A DNA stretch of 13,922 nt from Salibaculum sp035270045 (GCF_035270045.1 NZ_DATFIP010000048.1:1-13922), one strand, 5' to 3'; numbered from the stretch's first letter, positions 7,160-13,874 are shown. Notes: generated by a model from the sequence alone, not told the origin. Numbers and translations: made by a program.

Positions 7160-8317
7160 CTAGACGGTCGGCTCGAATCGACTGATCGCAATATCCTCGT
7201 CGTGGAGCATCTCCGCGCGCGTGAACCTTCCGCTTGCGACCTGGAGGGAGAAGTCGAGAAGACGCGCGCCCGCCTCCTCCAGGCTCTCGTCTTCGAGCAT
7301 TGGAGAGACATCCACATCGACGTTGTCGGCGAGCTTGGCTGCAGTCCGCGGGTTGCCTGTCACCTTGACCGTCGGAGACAGAAGACCGCCCATGATGTTC
7401 ATCTGCCCGGTCGAGAAGAGGATCATCTGGGCGCCCCCGGCGGAAAGCCCGGTCATCGACTCTGCGGCCGGGGCGGCGGTGTCCATGCAGTAGAGCCCTT
7501 TCCCTTCGGCCTTGACCGCATAGTCGAGCACGCCCTTCACCTCCGTCGTGCCGCCCTTGATGATCGCGCCGAGCGACTTCTCCTCGATCGTCGTAATGCC
7601 ACCGCGAATGTTATCAGGAACGGGATTGGCGCCGCGAATGTCCACGCCACGGGCGATGGCGCTGTCTTCGATACGACGGACCGCCGCCCAAATCGCATCG
7701 CTGACCTCCTCGTTCGCCGCACGGCGGGCGAGGATCTGCTCCGCGCCCATCCATTCGGAGGCTTCTGAGAGATAGACCGTCCCGCCGGCATCCACCACCC
7801 GATCGGCTACCCAACCTATAGCGGGATTGGCGGCCACGCCGGACGTGGTATCGGTGCCACCGCACTCGACGCCGAGTACCATCTCCGACAGCGGGATCCA
7901 CTCGGGGCGCTGTGCCGAGGCTTCGCTCACCATCCCGAGAAGCTTCCGCATCCCGGCCGCAATGGCCTCGACGGTCCCCCCGACGTCCTGCACCGATATG
8001 TGCTCGACCGGCTTGCCCGAAAGAGCGATCGAGCCGGCGACCTTTTCCGCCGAGACCTTCTCGAGGCTGACGACCAGGACCGCGGCGACGTTCGGATTGG
8101 TGCCCAGGCCGACCTGCGCGCGGCGGAAAACGGTGTCGTCGTTGCCGAACTGACCGCGCCCGTACCAGACAGGGATCGCCACCGTGCCCCGAACCAGATT
8201 GGACAGGCTCTTCACGATACCGTTCGCACTGTCCATCACCGCGAGAATGGCGACGTGGTTGCGGATGCCCGCGCTTCCATCTGGGCGGCGGTAGCCCCAA
8301 AATCCCGGCTCACTCAT
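7160..8317 (-). CDS. UxaA-family lyase/dehydratase, large subunit (SuyB-like or altronate dehydratase C-terminal domain)
   Basis: A 385-residue cytoplasmic enzyme equivalent to the C-terminal catalytic domain of altronate/galactarate dehydratases, and to the SuyB subunit of (2R)-sulfolactate sulfo-lyase. Evidence: FWGYRRPDGSAGIRNHVAI at the start (usual G..R.DGR.GiRN), LGTNPNVAAVLVV, the Cys-containing ECGGTDTTSGVAANPAIG (151-168), NPVPDNIRGGITTIEEKSLG (231-250, the strongest family signature), and FSTGQMNIMG followed by PTVKVTGNP (301-323). Some details (TDTTSG; the GQMN block) lean toward my recollection of SuyB-type proteins rather than UxaA, but not decisively. The start is ATG 8317, overlapping the stop of the small SAF subunit as ATGA; a GTG 20 codons earlier would extend into that gene and adds no conserved sequence. 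It would act as a complex with the SAF protein. Confidence 0.87.
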   Translation of the reverse strand: MSEPGFWGYRRPDGSAGIRNHVAILAVMDSANGIVKSLSNLVRGTVAIPVWYGRGQFGNDDTVFRRAQVGLGTNPNVAAVLVVSLEKVSAEKVAGSIALSGKPVEHISVQDVGGTVEAIAAGMRKLLGMVSEASAQRPEWIPLSEMVLGVECGGTDTTSGVAANPAIGWVADRVVDAGGTVYLSEASEWMGAEQILARRAANEEVSDAIWAAVRRIEDSAIARGVDIRGANPVPDNIRGGITTIEEKSLGAIIKGGTTEVKGVLDYAVKAEGKGLYCMDTAAPAAESMTGLSAGGAQMILFSTGQMNIMGGLLSPTVKVTGNPRTAAKLADNVDVDVSPMLEDESLEEAGARLLDFSLQVASGRFTRAEMLHDEDIAISRFEPTV

Positions 8318-8598
8318 TTGCTCGCTCCCCTGTCGCCGCGACCGCGCTGGCTCTCGACATTGTGCACGTGGACACATGCCCCCTGAGCGATGTCCCCCTT
8401 CGCCAACCCGATCGACTCTCCGTATTTCAGTATCTCCGCCCCGTCCGCGAGGAACGTCAGCGCGATCTTGTGACCGAAGGGAATTTCTTCTGCCGCAACG
8501 GTTTCGCCGCCTCCCGAGGAGATTTTCTCTCCCGCCGCGATGTCAGCCATCGCCGTCGCTACGTTGTCGCGTTCGTCAAGAATGATGACCTTCGCCAC
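8314..8598 (-). CDS. SAF-domain small subunit of UxaA-type lyase (SuyA-like)
   Basis: A 94-residue protein forming one SAF domain, equivalent to the N-terminal domain of altronate/galactarate dehydratase, or to SuyA when encoded separately. Matches include DERDNVATAM near the start, EEIPFGHKIAL, ILKYGESIGLAKGDI and the terminal VHVHNVES, all standard in this small domain; the HVHN and GHK histidines are in their conserved places. The start is GTG 8598, with GGAGG-type pairing (GGGAGG, complement of 8604-8609) 5 bases away; the overlapping ATG at 8600 is in another frame and is ignored. It is the first gene of the minus-strand operon, expressed from the promoter at 8689-8717, and is coupled by ATGA overlap to the large subunit. 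The short C-terminal tail is Arg- and Gly-rich and not conserved as far as I can tell. Confidence 0.87.
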   Translation of the reverse strand: MAKVIILDERDNVATAMADIAAGEKISSGGGETVAAEEIPFGHKIALTFLADGAEILKYGESIGLAKGDIAQGACVHVHNVESQRGRGDRGASK

Positions 8599-8688
8599 AT
8601 CTGCCTCCCTCTATTCCTGCGGCTCCCCGCGGCCACCGGCGTCCGTCAAGAAATCTTCGTCCTTGCCAAGATGACCCGCGTAGTTTTC

Positions 8689-8717
8689 ATTGTAGTGGAG
8701 CGTCGTTGCAATCGCAA
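8689..8717 (-). promoter_or_regulatory. Sigma-70-type promoter for the UxaA/SuyAB-like operon
   Basis: Read on the minus strand, TTGCGA (8712-8717) and TACAAT (8689-8694) are separated by exactly 17 bases, giving 4/6 and 5/6 agreement with TTGACA and TATAAT. Transcription would start near 8682, leaving a leader of about 84 bases before GTG 8598. It lies in the 158-base divergent gap (8599-8756). For the plus-strand tctB gene I find only weak candidates in that gap (TTGCCA 8663-8668, 17 bases, TTCATT 8686-8691) and the ribosome binding site AGGGAGGG (8746-8753). Confidence 0.55.
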
Positions 8718-8719
8718 CG
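8704..8719. promoter_or_regulatory. Inverted repeat over the divergent promoter, putative operator
   Basis: CGTTGC-AATC-GCAACG is a perfect 6+6 inverted repeat with a 4-base centre. It covers the -35 box of the minus-strand promoter and would lie just downstream of the weak plus-strand promoter candidate, so a bound protein could repress one or both directions. Which regulator binds is unknown; the TrmB-like protein encoded at 3071 or a regulator outside the window are both possible. Confidence 0.45.
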
Positions 8720-8756
8720 TCGTTCGTTGAGGACCGGTCTACGCTAGGGAGGGCGG

Positions 8757-9215
8757 ATGACCACAAAGCTCGTGAACATGTTACTCTTGCTGCTCATTCT
8801 CTGCGTGGGCGCGGGGTATCTGTATTACTCCTACCTGATCTCCGAGAGACGATTGGGCGACGATCTGCGGCCGATATACTTCCCGGTCGCCGTCGGCGCG
8901 GGAATAATTGTGCTCTCCGCAATTGAGCTGCTTCGAGCCATTCGCAGCCGCACGGAAGACGACCTTTCTCCCTTCGAGATGCCGAATCTGGGAAAGCTGC
9001 TCGCAACGATTGCGCTGATGGCGGCACATTTCCTTGTCTGGCAGAGGTTTGGCCTCTTCTATCCTGCGACATTCGCCCTCTTTGTCGGTCTGGTTCTCGT
9101 TTACCGCGCGACGTTGACCGTGCGCGAGATCGGAATCGCGGTTCTCTGGTCGGGGGTCTTCACGGCACTGCTCTACCTTGTCTTCCAGTACGCCTTCGGC
9201 ATCGCCCTTGGCTGA
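8757..9215 (+). CDS. tctB: TTT-system small membrane subunit (TctB family)
   Basis: A 152-residue hydrophobic inner-membrane protein. Hydrophobic stretches fall at about 6-28, 39-62, 78-95, 99-116 and 124-149, matching the four to five helices of TctB proteins; the loop after the first helix (SERRLGDDLRPIYFPV) has the family's typical charged stretch followed by a YFP motif. Size and position directly before TctA support the call more than sequence identity does, since TctB proteins diverge quickly. The ATG is preceded by AGGGAGGG at 8746-8753. Together with TctA it would form the sodium- or proton-coupled permease served by the binding protein. It is the first gene of a plus-strand operon with TctA and the enolase-superfamily gene, and diverges from the SAF-domain gene. 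Confidence 0.85.
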   Translation: MTTKLVNMLLLLLILCVGAGYLYYSYLISERRLGDDLRPIYFPVAVGAGIIVLSAIELLRAIRSRTEDDLSPFEMPNLGKLLATIALMAAHFLVWQRFGLFYPATFALFVGLVLVYRATLTVREIGIAVLWSGVFTALLYLVFQYAFGIALG

Positions 9216-9235
9216 AACTCACCGGAAACCCACCC

Positions 9236-10726
9236 ATGCTTGAAATGCTGAGCTACGACGTATCGGACCTCTTCACCTTCGGAAGTCTGGGCGCAATCGT
9301 CTTCGGCAGCCTCGCGGGGTTGATCATAGGAACCCTGCCGGGCCTCGGAGCGACGATCGCGGTCGTGCTGCTCTTGCCCCTGACGTATTCGATGACACCG
9401 CTGGCCTCCATCCTGATGCTGATCGCGGCCTATCAGGGCTCGGAGTACGGCGGCTCGATTTCGTCGATCATTCTCGGGATTCCCGGCACCCCCGCCGCGG
9501 TCGCCACCACGATCGACGGTAACGCTCTCGCGCGTCAGGACAAGGCGGGCCTGGCCCTCGGCTATTCGCTGGCGGCATCGACTATCGGCGGAATCATCGG
9601 GGGAATTGTCCTGATCTTTCTCGCCGTACCGCTCGCGAGACTGGCGGTGAGATTCTCCGACCCCGAGTTCTTCCTGATCGGCGTAGCCGGTCTCATAGCG
9701 GTCAGCGCACTAAGCTCGCGCAACGGCGTCAAGAGCGCGCTGTCGGTCTTCCTGGGGCTCATGGTCGGAACGGTCGGCCTTGACGCCTTCACCGGCATTC
9801 CGCGCTATACCTTCGGAACGCTGGAGTTGCTGGAAGGCGTGGGCATGATCGCGCTTCTGACAGGAATGTTCGCGTTTTCCGAATTGTTCTCGATCATCAC
9901 GAGGGAACTGGGAAAGACGTTCGCCTCCGGCAGCAAGAAGCTGAGCACCGGCCTCAGTCTGGCACAGCTCCGCCTGATACTGCGTCCGGCAACGATAGGC
10001 GCGGGAATCGGTTCCGTCGTGGGAATCTTCCCCGGAATGGGGGCCGGGCCGGCCTCATGGTTCGCCTACATCCAGGCAAAGAAGAGCAGCCGCACACCGG
10101 AACAGTTCGGAAAGGGCGCTCCGGAAGGGATCGCCGCGCCCGAAGCCGCCAACAACGCCACGGTCGGGGGCGCGCTGGTGCCATTGCTCGCGCTCGGCAT
10201 TCCCGGATCCCCCTCGACCGCGATTATCCTCGGAGCATTCATCATTCATGGCATCCAGCCCGGCCCGAACCTGTTCACCAATAGCGGTGACCTCGCGATG
10301 GGGCTGTTCTACGGCTTCCTGATCGCCACGTTGGTCATGTACATAGCGGGCCGCCTCGTCACAAACTTCTTCGCTCGCACCCTGACGATCTCGAACACCT
10401 ATCTCGTTCCGGTCGTCCTCATTCTTTCGATCGTCGGAATCTACGCGTCCAAGGGGCTGCACTTCAATCTCTGGCTGGCGCTCGGCGTGGGCCTCCTCGC
10501 CTTCCTGATGAAGCGGCTTGATTACTCCCTGCCTTCCTTCATTCTCGCGTTCATACTCAGCCCGATCATCGAAGAGAGCTGGCGGCGGACCATGCTCCTG
10601 TCCGACGGCAGTCTTTCCATCTTCGTCGTCCGGCCGTATTCCGCGACACTCCTTGTCCTCATCGTCTTGTTCCTCCTGGCCACGGCTCTCGGACTGAGCC
10701 GGGCACGAATGCGTAACCTGGAATAG
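9236..10726 (+). CDS. tctA: TTT-system large permease subunit (TctA family)
   Basis: A 496-residue inner-membrane transporter subunit, the translocating part of the tripartite tricarboxylate transporter. The family's two conserved blocks appear in each half, reflecting internal duplication: GTLPGLGATIA (32-42) and YGGSISSIILGIPGTP (71-86) in the first half, then GIFPGMGAG (263-271) and LALGIPGSPSTAIILGAF (318-335) in the second. Between and after them are about ten to twelve hydrophobic segments. Length is standard (about 500). The start ATG lies 20 bases after the tctB stop, with only a weak ribosome binding site, suggesting coupling to tctB. The stop TAG lies within the strong ribosome binding site region of the next gene. 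The imported solute is a carboxylate by family precedent; identity unknown. Confidence 0.95.
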   Translation: MLEMLSYDVSDLFTFGSLGAIVFGSLAGLIIGTLPGLGATIAVVLLLPLTYSMTPLASILMLIAAYQGSEYGGSISSIILGIPGTPAAVATTIDGNALARQDKAGLALGYSLAASTIGGIIGGIVLIFLAVPLARLAVRFSDPEFFLIGVAGLIAVSALSSRNGVKSALSVFLGLMVGTVGLDAFTGIPRYTFGTLELLEGVGMIALLTGMFAFSELFSIITRELGKTFASGSKKLSTGLSLAQLRLILRPATIGAGIGSVVGIFPGMGAGPASWFAYIQAKKSSRTPEQFGKGAPEGIAAPEAANNATVGGALVPLLALGIPGSPSTAIILGAFIIHGIQPGPNLFTNSGDLAMGLFYGFLIATLVMYIAGRLVTNFFARTLTISNTYLVPVVLILSIVGIYASKGLHFNLWLALGVGLLAFLMKRLDYSLPSFILAFILSPIIEESWRRTMLLSDGSLSIFVVRPYSATLLVLIVLFLLATALGLSRARMRNLE

Positions 10727-10731
10727 GAGGT
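10725..10731 (+). promoter_or_regulatory. Ribosome binding site deciding the start of the enolase-superfamily gene
   Basis: AGGAGGT overlaps the tctA stop codon and lies 7 bases before ATG 10739. This favours ATG 10739 over the in-frame GTG at 10730, which lies inside the Shine-Dalgarno sequence itself. Termination of tctA and initiation of the next gene are thus coupled. Confidence 0.85.
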
Positions 10732-10738
10732 GAATGTC

Positions 10739-11938
10739 ATGGCAAGTGTCACGAAATCGGATGGCATGCGCATCACCAAAGTCGAGGCGATAAGTCTCTA
10801 TTGCCCGATAGAGGACGAAATCGAAGCTCCCGTCGCGGTCCCCCATGCCGCGGATACAACCCGCGTGATCTTCAGCGGATATCGAACGACTCTGGTGCGT
10901 ATCGAAACCGACTGCGGCCTGACGGGCACCGGCGAGTGCATGGTCAGACTTGCGCCCACCGCCACACGGGCGATCGTCGAGGACCTCGCGCCGCTGCTCG
11001 TCGGCCGGGACCCGCTGGACCGCGAGGCAATCTGGGAACTGCTGTTCGCCGTCATGATGAACCGTGGCCATAACCGCGGATTCTTCGTCGAGGCGCTGAG
11101 CGGAATCGATATCGCGCTCTGGGATCTGGCGGGGCAATACCTGAACCTCCCGCTGTACCGGCTTTTGGGCGGACGGCACCACGAGACCCTCTCGGCATAT
11201 GCGTCGTCGCTCAGGTTCCGGGCAATGGACGAGGTGATCGCTCAGGCGAACGGGTTCGTGGCTCAGGGCTTCCGGGCGATGAAGATCAAGATCGGCCGAA
11301 ACCCGGACAACCCCGGTCCGGAACTCGATTTCATCGGTGCGATCCGCGAGGCCGTCGGGCCCGATATCCGCCTGATGGTGGATGCCAACTGCGCCTATGC
11401 CGACGACGTGGCGACGGCGGTCCATGTCGGCAGGGCCCTGCAGGCGCTCGATATCTACTGGTTCGAGGAACCTATCGCGCCGAACGATCTCGATGGCTAT
11501 TCGCGCCTGCGCAAGGCCCTCGATATCCGCATTGCGGCGGGCGAGGCCGACTTCATGACCTTCGGTGCGCGTGACTTCCTCCGCAGGGAGGCCATCGATA
11601 TCATACAGCCCAACATCTCTCGGGCTGGAGGGATCACCGAAGGGCGCCGCATCGCCGCGCTCTCCCGCGCCTTTCACATTCCCTATGCGCCGCACACCGG
11701 CAGTTGCTCCGCCGTGTGTCTCGCAGCAACGCTTCAATTCGCCGTTTCGCTTCCGAATTTCCTGGTTTTCGAATTCATGCAGAGCGATTGGTCGAAGTCC
11801 CAGCCCAACCCTTTCCGTCACGAGCTGCTGCAAGACCCGGTGGAGGTTCTGGTCGAAGGGGCCATGGTGGTGCCGGAGGAACCGGGGATAGGCGTCAAGC
11901 TGAACATGGACGTTGTCGAGCGCTACAGGGTGGCATGA
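10739..11938 (+). CDS. Enolase-superfamily mandelate racemase/muconate lactonizing-type enzyme
   Basis: A 399-residue cytoplasmic TIM-barrel enzyme that would abstract the alpha-proton of a carboxylate, leading to racemisation, epimerisation or dehydration. N-terminal capping domain about 10-145 (ending LPLYRLLGG). Barrel residues: KIK (182-184, catalytic Lys pair), metal ligands Asp215 (MVDAN), Glu243 or 244 (WFEEP) and Glu269 (AAGEAD), and His319 (YAPHTG). By spacing, His319 and residue 292 match mandelate racemase His297 and Asp270, but residue 292 is Asn (QPNISRAGG), so the usual His-Asp dyad is altered. The KxK layout and AGGITE context point to the mandelate racemase subgroup, often acid-sugar dehydratases. 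It is the last gene of the TctBA operon, so its substrate is probably the imported compound or a close product. Its stop abuts the opposing dehydrogenase gene. Confidence 0.9.
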   Translation: MASVTKSDGMRITKVEAISLYCPIEDEIEAPVAVPHAADTTRVIFSGYRTTLVRIETDCGLTGTGECMVRLAPTATRAIVEDLAPLLVGRDPLDREAIWELLFAVMMNRGHNRGFFVEALSGIDIALWDLAGQYLNLPLYRLLGGRHHETLSAYASSLRFRAMDEVIAQANGFVAQGFRAMKIKIGRNPDNPGPELDFIGAIREAVGPDIRLMVDANCAYADDVATAVHVGRALQALDIYWFEEPIAPNDLDGYSRLRKALDIRIAAGEADFMTFGARDFLRREAIDIIQPNISRAGGITEGRRIAALSRAFHIPYAPHTGSCSAVCLAATLQFAVSLPNFLVFEFMQSDWSKSQPNPFRHELLQDPVEVLVEGAMVVPEEPGIGVKLNMDVVERYRVA

Positions 11939-12895
11939 CTAGCGAAGTTCCCGCACGGGATCTCCGTCAAGCCAGGCACGAACGGCTTCAACGGTCTGGC
12001 GATACATCAACTCGTAAGTCTGGCGCGAACCGTAGCCCAGGTGTGGCGTGAGGATGAGCCGGCCCTTTTCAATCAACTCGCGGTCGCGCAACGGGTCGTC
12101 CGGTAGCAGAGGTTCGGTGTCGAAAACATCGAGTGCCGCCATCCCTGGCCGTCCCGCCCTCAGAGCATCGAGCAGGGCGTCAATATCCAGAATCTGTGAC
12201 CGCGACGTGTTCACCAGAAATGCATTCGGCTTCATGAGTCCCAGTTCGGCTGCACCGATGAGACGCCGCGTGCGTTCAGACAGCACGAGGTGGATCGAAA
12301 CGGCATCAGAACGCTCGAGAAGTGAGGAAAGCGTGGCCGAATGAGTGACTCCCACCTCGTCACAGCGCGCCTTCGTGAGGTTCTCGCTCCAGGCAATTAC
12401 CTCGGCCCCGAACGGTCGCGCGAGGGCCGCCACCTCGGCACCCAGCCTTCCCAGGCCGACAAGCCCGAGCGTGAGCCCATCGAGATCTCTCCCAGGGTCG
12501 ACCTGCCAGCCGCCTTCCGCCAAGGAATTCATCTCGGCGGGCAAGTTGCGGAGCCCCATCAACAAGAGCGTCATCGCCAGCTGGGCAGTGGAGGCAGACC
12601 GGGAATCGGTACCGCAGACGACAATCCCTCTTTGTCGCGCCGCCGTCACGTCGATGGAGCCGTTCCGCCGGCCGGTGCTCACGATAAGGCGCAATTTCGG
12701 CAACGAAGCGATTACCGCTCCCGGCAGCGGAGTACGCTCGCGCATGACGCATATGACTTCGAAGGGCGCAAGGGTCCGTGCAAGGTCCTCGGCGGGCAGC
12801 GGAGCATCGAAGACCGTAACGGCATCGCGCAGGTCGCTCCAGTCGGCGAGGGTGGTGGACAAGTCATGGTAGTCGTCGAGGATGGCAATACGCAT
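11939..12895 (-). CDS. D-2-hydroxyacid dehydrogenase, NAD(P)-dependent
   Basis: A 318-residue cytoplasmic enzyme of the D-isomer-specific 2-hydroxyacid dehydrogenase family (phosphoglycerate dehydrogenase-like), interconverting a 2-hydroxy acid and its 2-oxo acid. Features: split catalytic domain (1-98 and the end), Rossmann motif GLGRLG (147-152), catalytic Arg232 in NTSRS, Glu261 in DVFDTEP and His285 in LTPHLG; the Arg-Glu gap of 29 is as in known members. After the second beta strand, where NAD-specific members carry Asp, the residue is Ser170 (IAWSEN), so NADP use is possible. The family includes SlcC, the (S)-sulfolactate dehydrogenase, which makes this a possible partner of the Ldh_2 and SuyAB-like proteins. 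It follows the crotonase gene on the minus strand after 152 bases. Its ATG has only a weak GGAA-type ribosome binding site. Confidence 0.9.
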   Translation of the reverse strand: MRIAILDDYHDLSTTLADWSDLRDAVTVFDAPLPAEDLARTLAPFEVICVMRERTPLPGAVIASLPKLRLIVSTGRRNGSIDVTAARQRGIVVCGTDSRSASTAQLAMTLLLMGLRNLPAEMNSLAEGGWQVDPGRDLDGLTLGLVGLGRLGAEVAALARPFGAEVIAWSENLTKARCDEVGVTHSATLSSLLERSDAVSIHLVLSERTRRLIGAAELGLMKPNAFLVNTSRSQILDIDALLDALRAGRPGMAALDVFDTEPLLPDDPLRDRELIEKGRLILTPHLGYGSRQTYELMYRQTVEAVRAWLDGDPVRELR

Positions 12896-13047
12896 TGCTC
12901 GTTCCGTGTTCAGGCTTGTGCGATCGAAGTTCAGGCCATCTCGGCCGACATCCGGCTGCGTCGCCTCGGCGGCTCTCGCGTAAGGAAGCTCCGCTCAAGT
13001 CCGATATGTCGGCGATCAGGCCGGAACGCGGGCCGACGGCCGCTATC
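12896..13047. other. Non-coding gap between crotonase and D-2-hydroxyacid dehydrogenase genes
   Basis: 152 bases. A 65-codon minus-strand frame crosses it but overlaps the crotonase end and resembles nothing I know. Only short GGCC-type inverted repeats occur; there is no U-run terminator and no clear -35/-10 pair, so whether the two minus-strand genes share a transcript is open. Confidence 0.5.
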
Positions 13048-13863
13048 TCATCGCCCGCCAAACCGAGCCGGCCGTTTCTCCAGAAAGGCGTTCACCGCTT
13101 CGAGGTGATCCTCACTGTTGTGGCAAATGCCCTGGTAGACGGCGCAAAGATCGAGAAAATCATGCAGTTCCATTCGCTGAGCTCGCTTCATAAGGCGTAT
13201 CGTGTAGCGAAGGGCCTGCGGAGGCTTCGAGGCCATCTCCTGCGCAAGTTCAAGGGCCCGATCCATCAGGTCCTCATCCGGGACGACATCCAGAACAAGC
13301 CCGGATTCCTTGGCCTCATTGGCCGTTAGCAGCTTTCCAGTCAGCAACATCTCCGCTGCCTTCTGGTGGCCCACAAGACGTTGCAGGAACCAGGCTCCTC
13401 CATCGCCCGGAACTATTCCAAGATTGATGAACGTCGCACCAAACCGGGCACTTTCGGCTGCGATAGTCAGGTCGCACATGCAGGCCAGATCGCATCCAGC
13501 ACCGATTGCGGCCCCATTAACGGCCCCGATGATCGGCACTTCGGCTCCGTACATCGCCAAGGGGATGCGCTGAATCCCGGTCCCGTAGCGCTCCGCTACC
13601 TCGGCAACGTCTCCGGCAAAGGCCCCGCTGCGCGCCTGCATGTCCTTGACGTTGCCGCCTGCGGAGAATGCCCTGCCCTCACCGGTCAGAACCAGAACCG
13701 CGACATCGGAAGTGCCGTTGGCCCAATCGATCGTCGCACAGATATCGTCGACGAGGCCGGAGCCCGTCAGTTCGTTCCGAACATCGTCGCGAGCCATGCT
13801 CAGCACGGCGATCCGACCTTCGAATTCGAGCCGCGCGCTCTGCAACTTCGGAAGCTCGGGCAT
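13048..13863 (-). CDS. Enoyl-CoA hydratase/isomerase (crotonase) family protein
   Basis: A 271-residue crotonase-fold enzyme acting on an acyl-CoA. The oxyanion-hole segments are clear: RAFSAGGNVKDM (64-75) and NGAAIGAGCDLA (116-127). Using rat enoyl-CoA hydratase as guide, the Glu144 position is Asp125 (common), but the Glu164 position is Phe145 (RFGATFINLG), so the standard two-Glu hydratase site is absent. An acidic residue appears nearby as Asp154 in VPGDGGAWFL, a variant seen in some crotonase subgroups. The reaction may therefore be isomerisation, hydrolysis, decarboxylation or a variant hydration. ATG 13863 is chosen because AAGGAG lies 5 bases before it; the GTG, ATG and other starts up to 13917 add 18 residues of non-family sequence. 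It links the locus to CoA-ester chemistry, like the carboxyltransferase and acyl-CoA synthetase at the other end. Confidence 0.9.
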   Translation of the reverse strand: MPELPKLQSARLEFEGRIAVLSMARDDVRNELTGSGLVDDICATIDWANGTSDVAVLVLTGEGRAFSAGGNVKDMQARSGAFAGDVAEVAERYGTGIQRIPLAMYGAEVPIIGAVNGAAIGAGCDLACMCDLTIAAESARFGATFINLGIVPGDGGAWFLQRLVGHQKAAEMLLTGKLLTANEAKESGLVLDVVPDEDLMDRALELAQEMASKPPQALRYTIRLMKRAQRMELHDFLDLCAVYQGICHNSEDHLEAVNAFLEKRPARFGGR

Positions 13864-13868
13864 ACTCA

Positions 13869-13874
13869 CTCCTT
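13869..13874 (-). promoter_or_regulatory. Ribosome binding site of the crotonase gene
   Basis: Minus-strand AAGGAG, 5 bases before ATG 13863, fixes the start at 13863 rather than at in-frame codons farther upstream. The remaining bases to the window edge include a poly-T/poly-A patch (plus-strand run of seven A at about 13881-13887) but are too short to call a promoter. Confidence 0.8.

Noticed and set aside
8598..8600. ATG at 8600-8598 (minus strand) as start of the SAF-domain gene
   Set aside because: It is out of frame with the conserved protein; the overlapping GTG at 8598 is in frame and well spaced from GGGAGG.
10055..11833. 592-codon open frame on the minus strand
   Set aside because: It lies antisense to tctA and the enolase-superfamily gene, both of which show clear family motifs. 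The translation is rich in Arg, Glu, Asp and His with no recognisable domain, as expected of a shadow frame in G+C-rich DNA.
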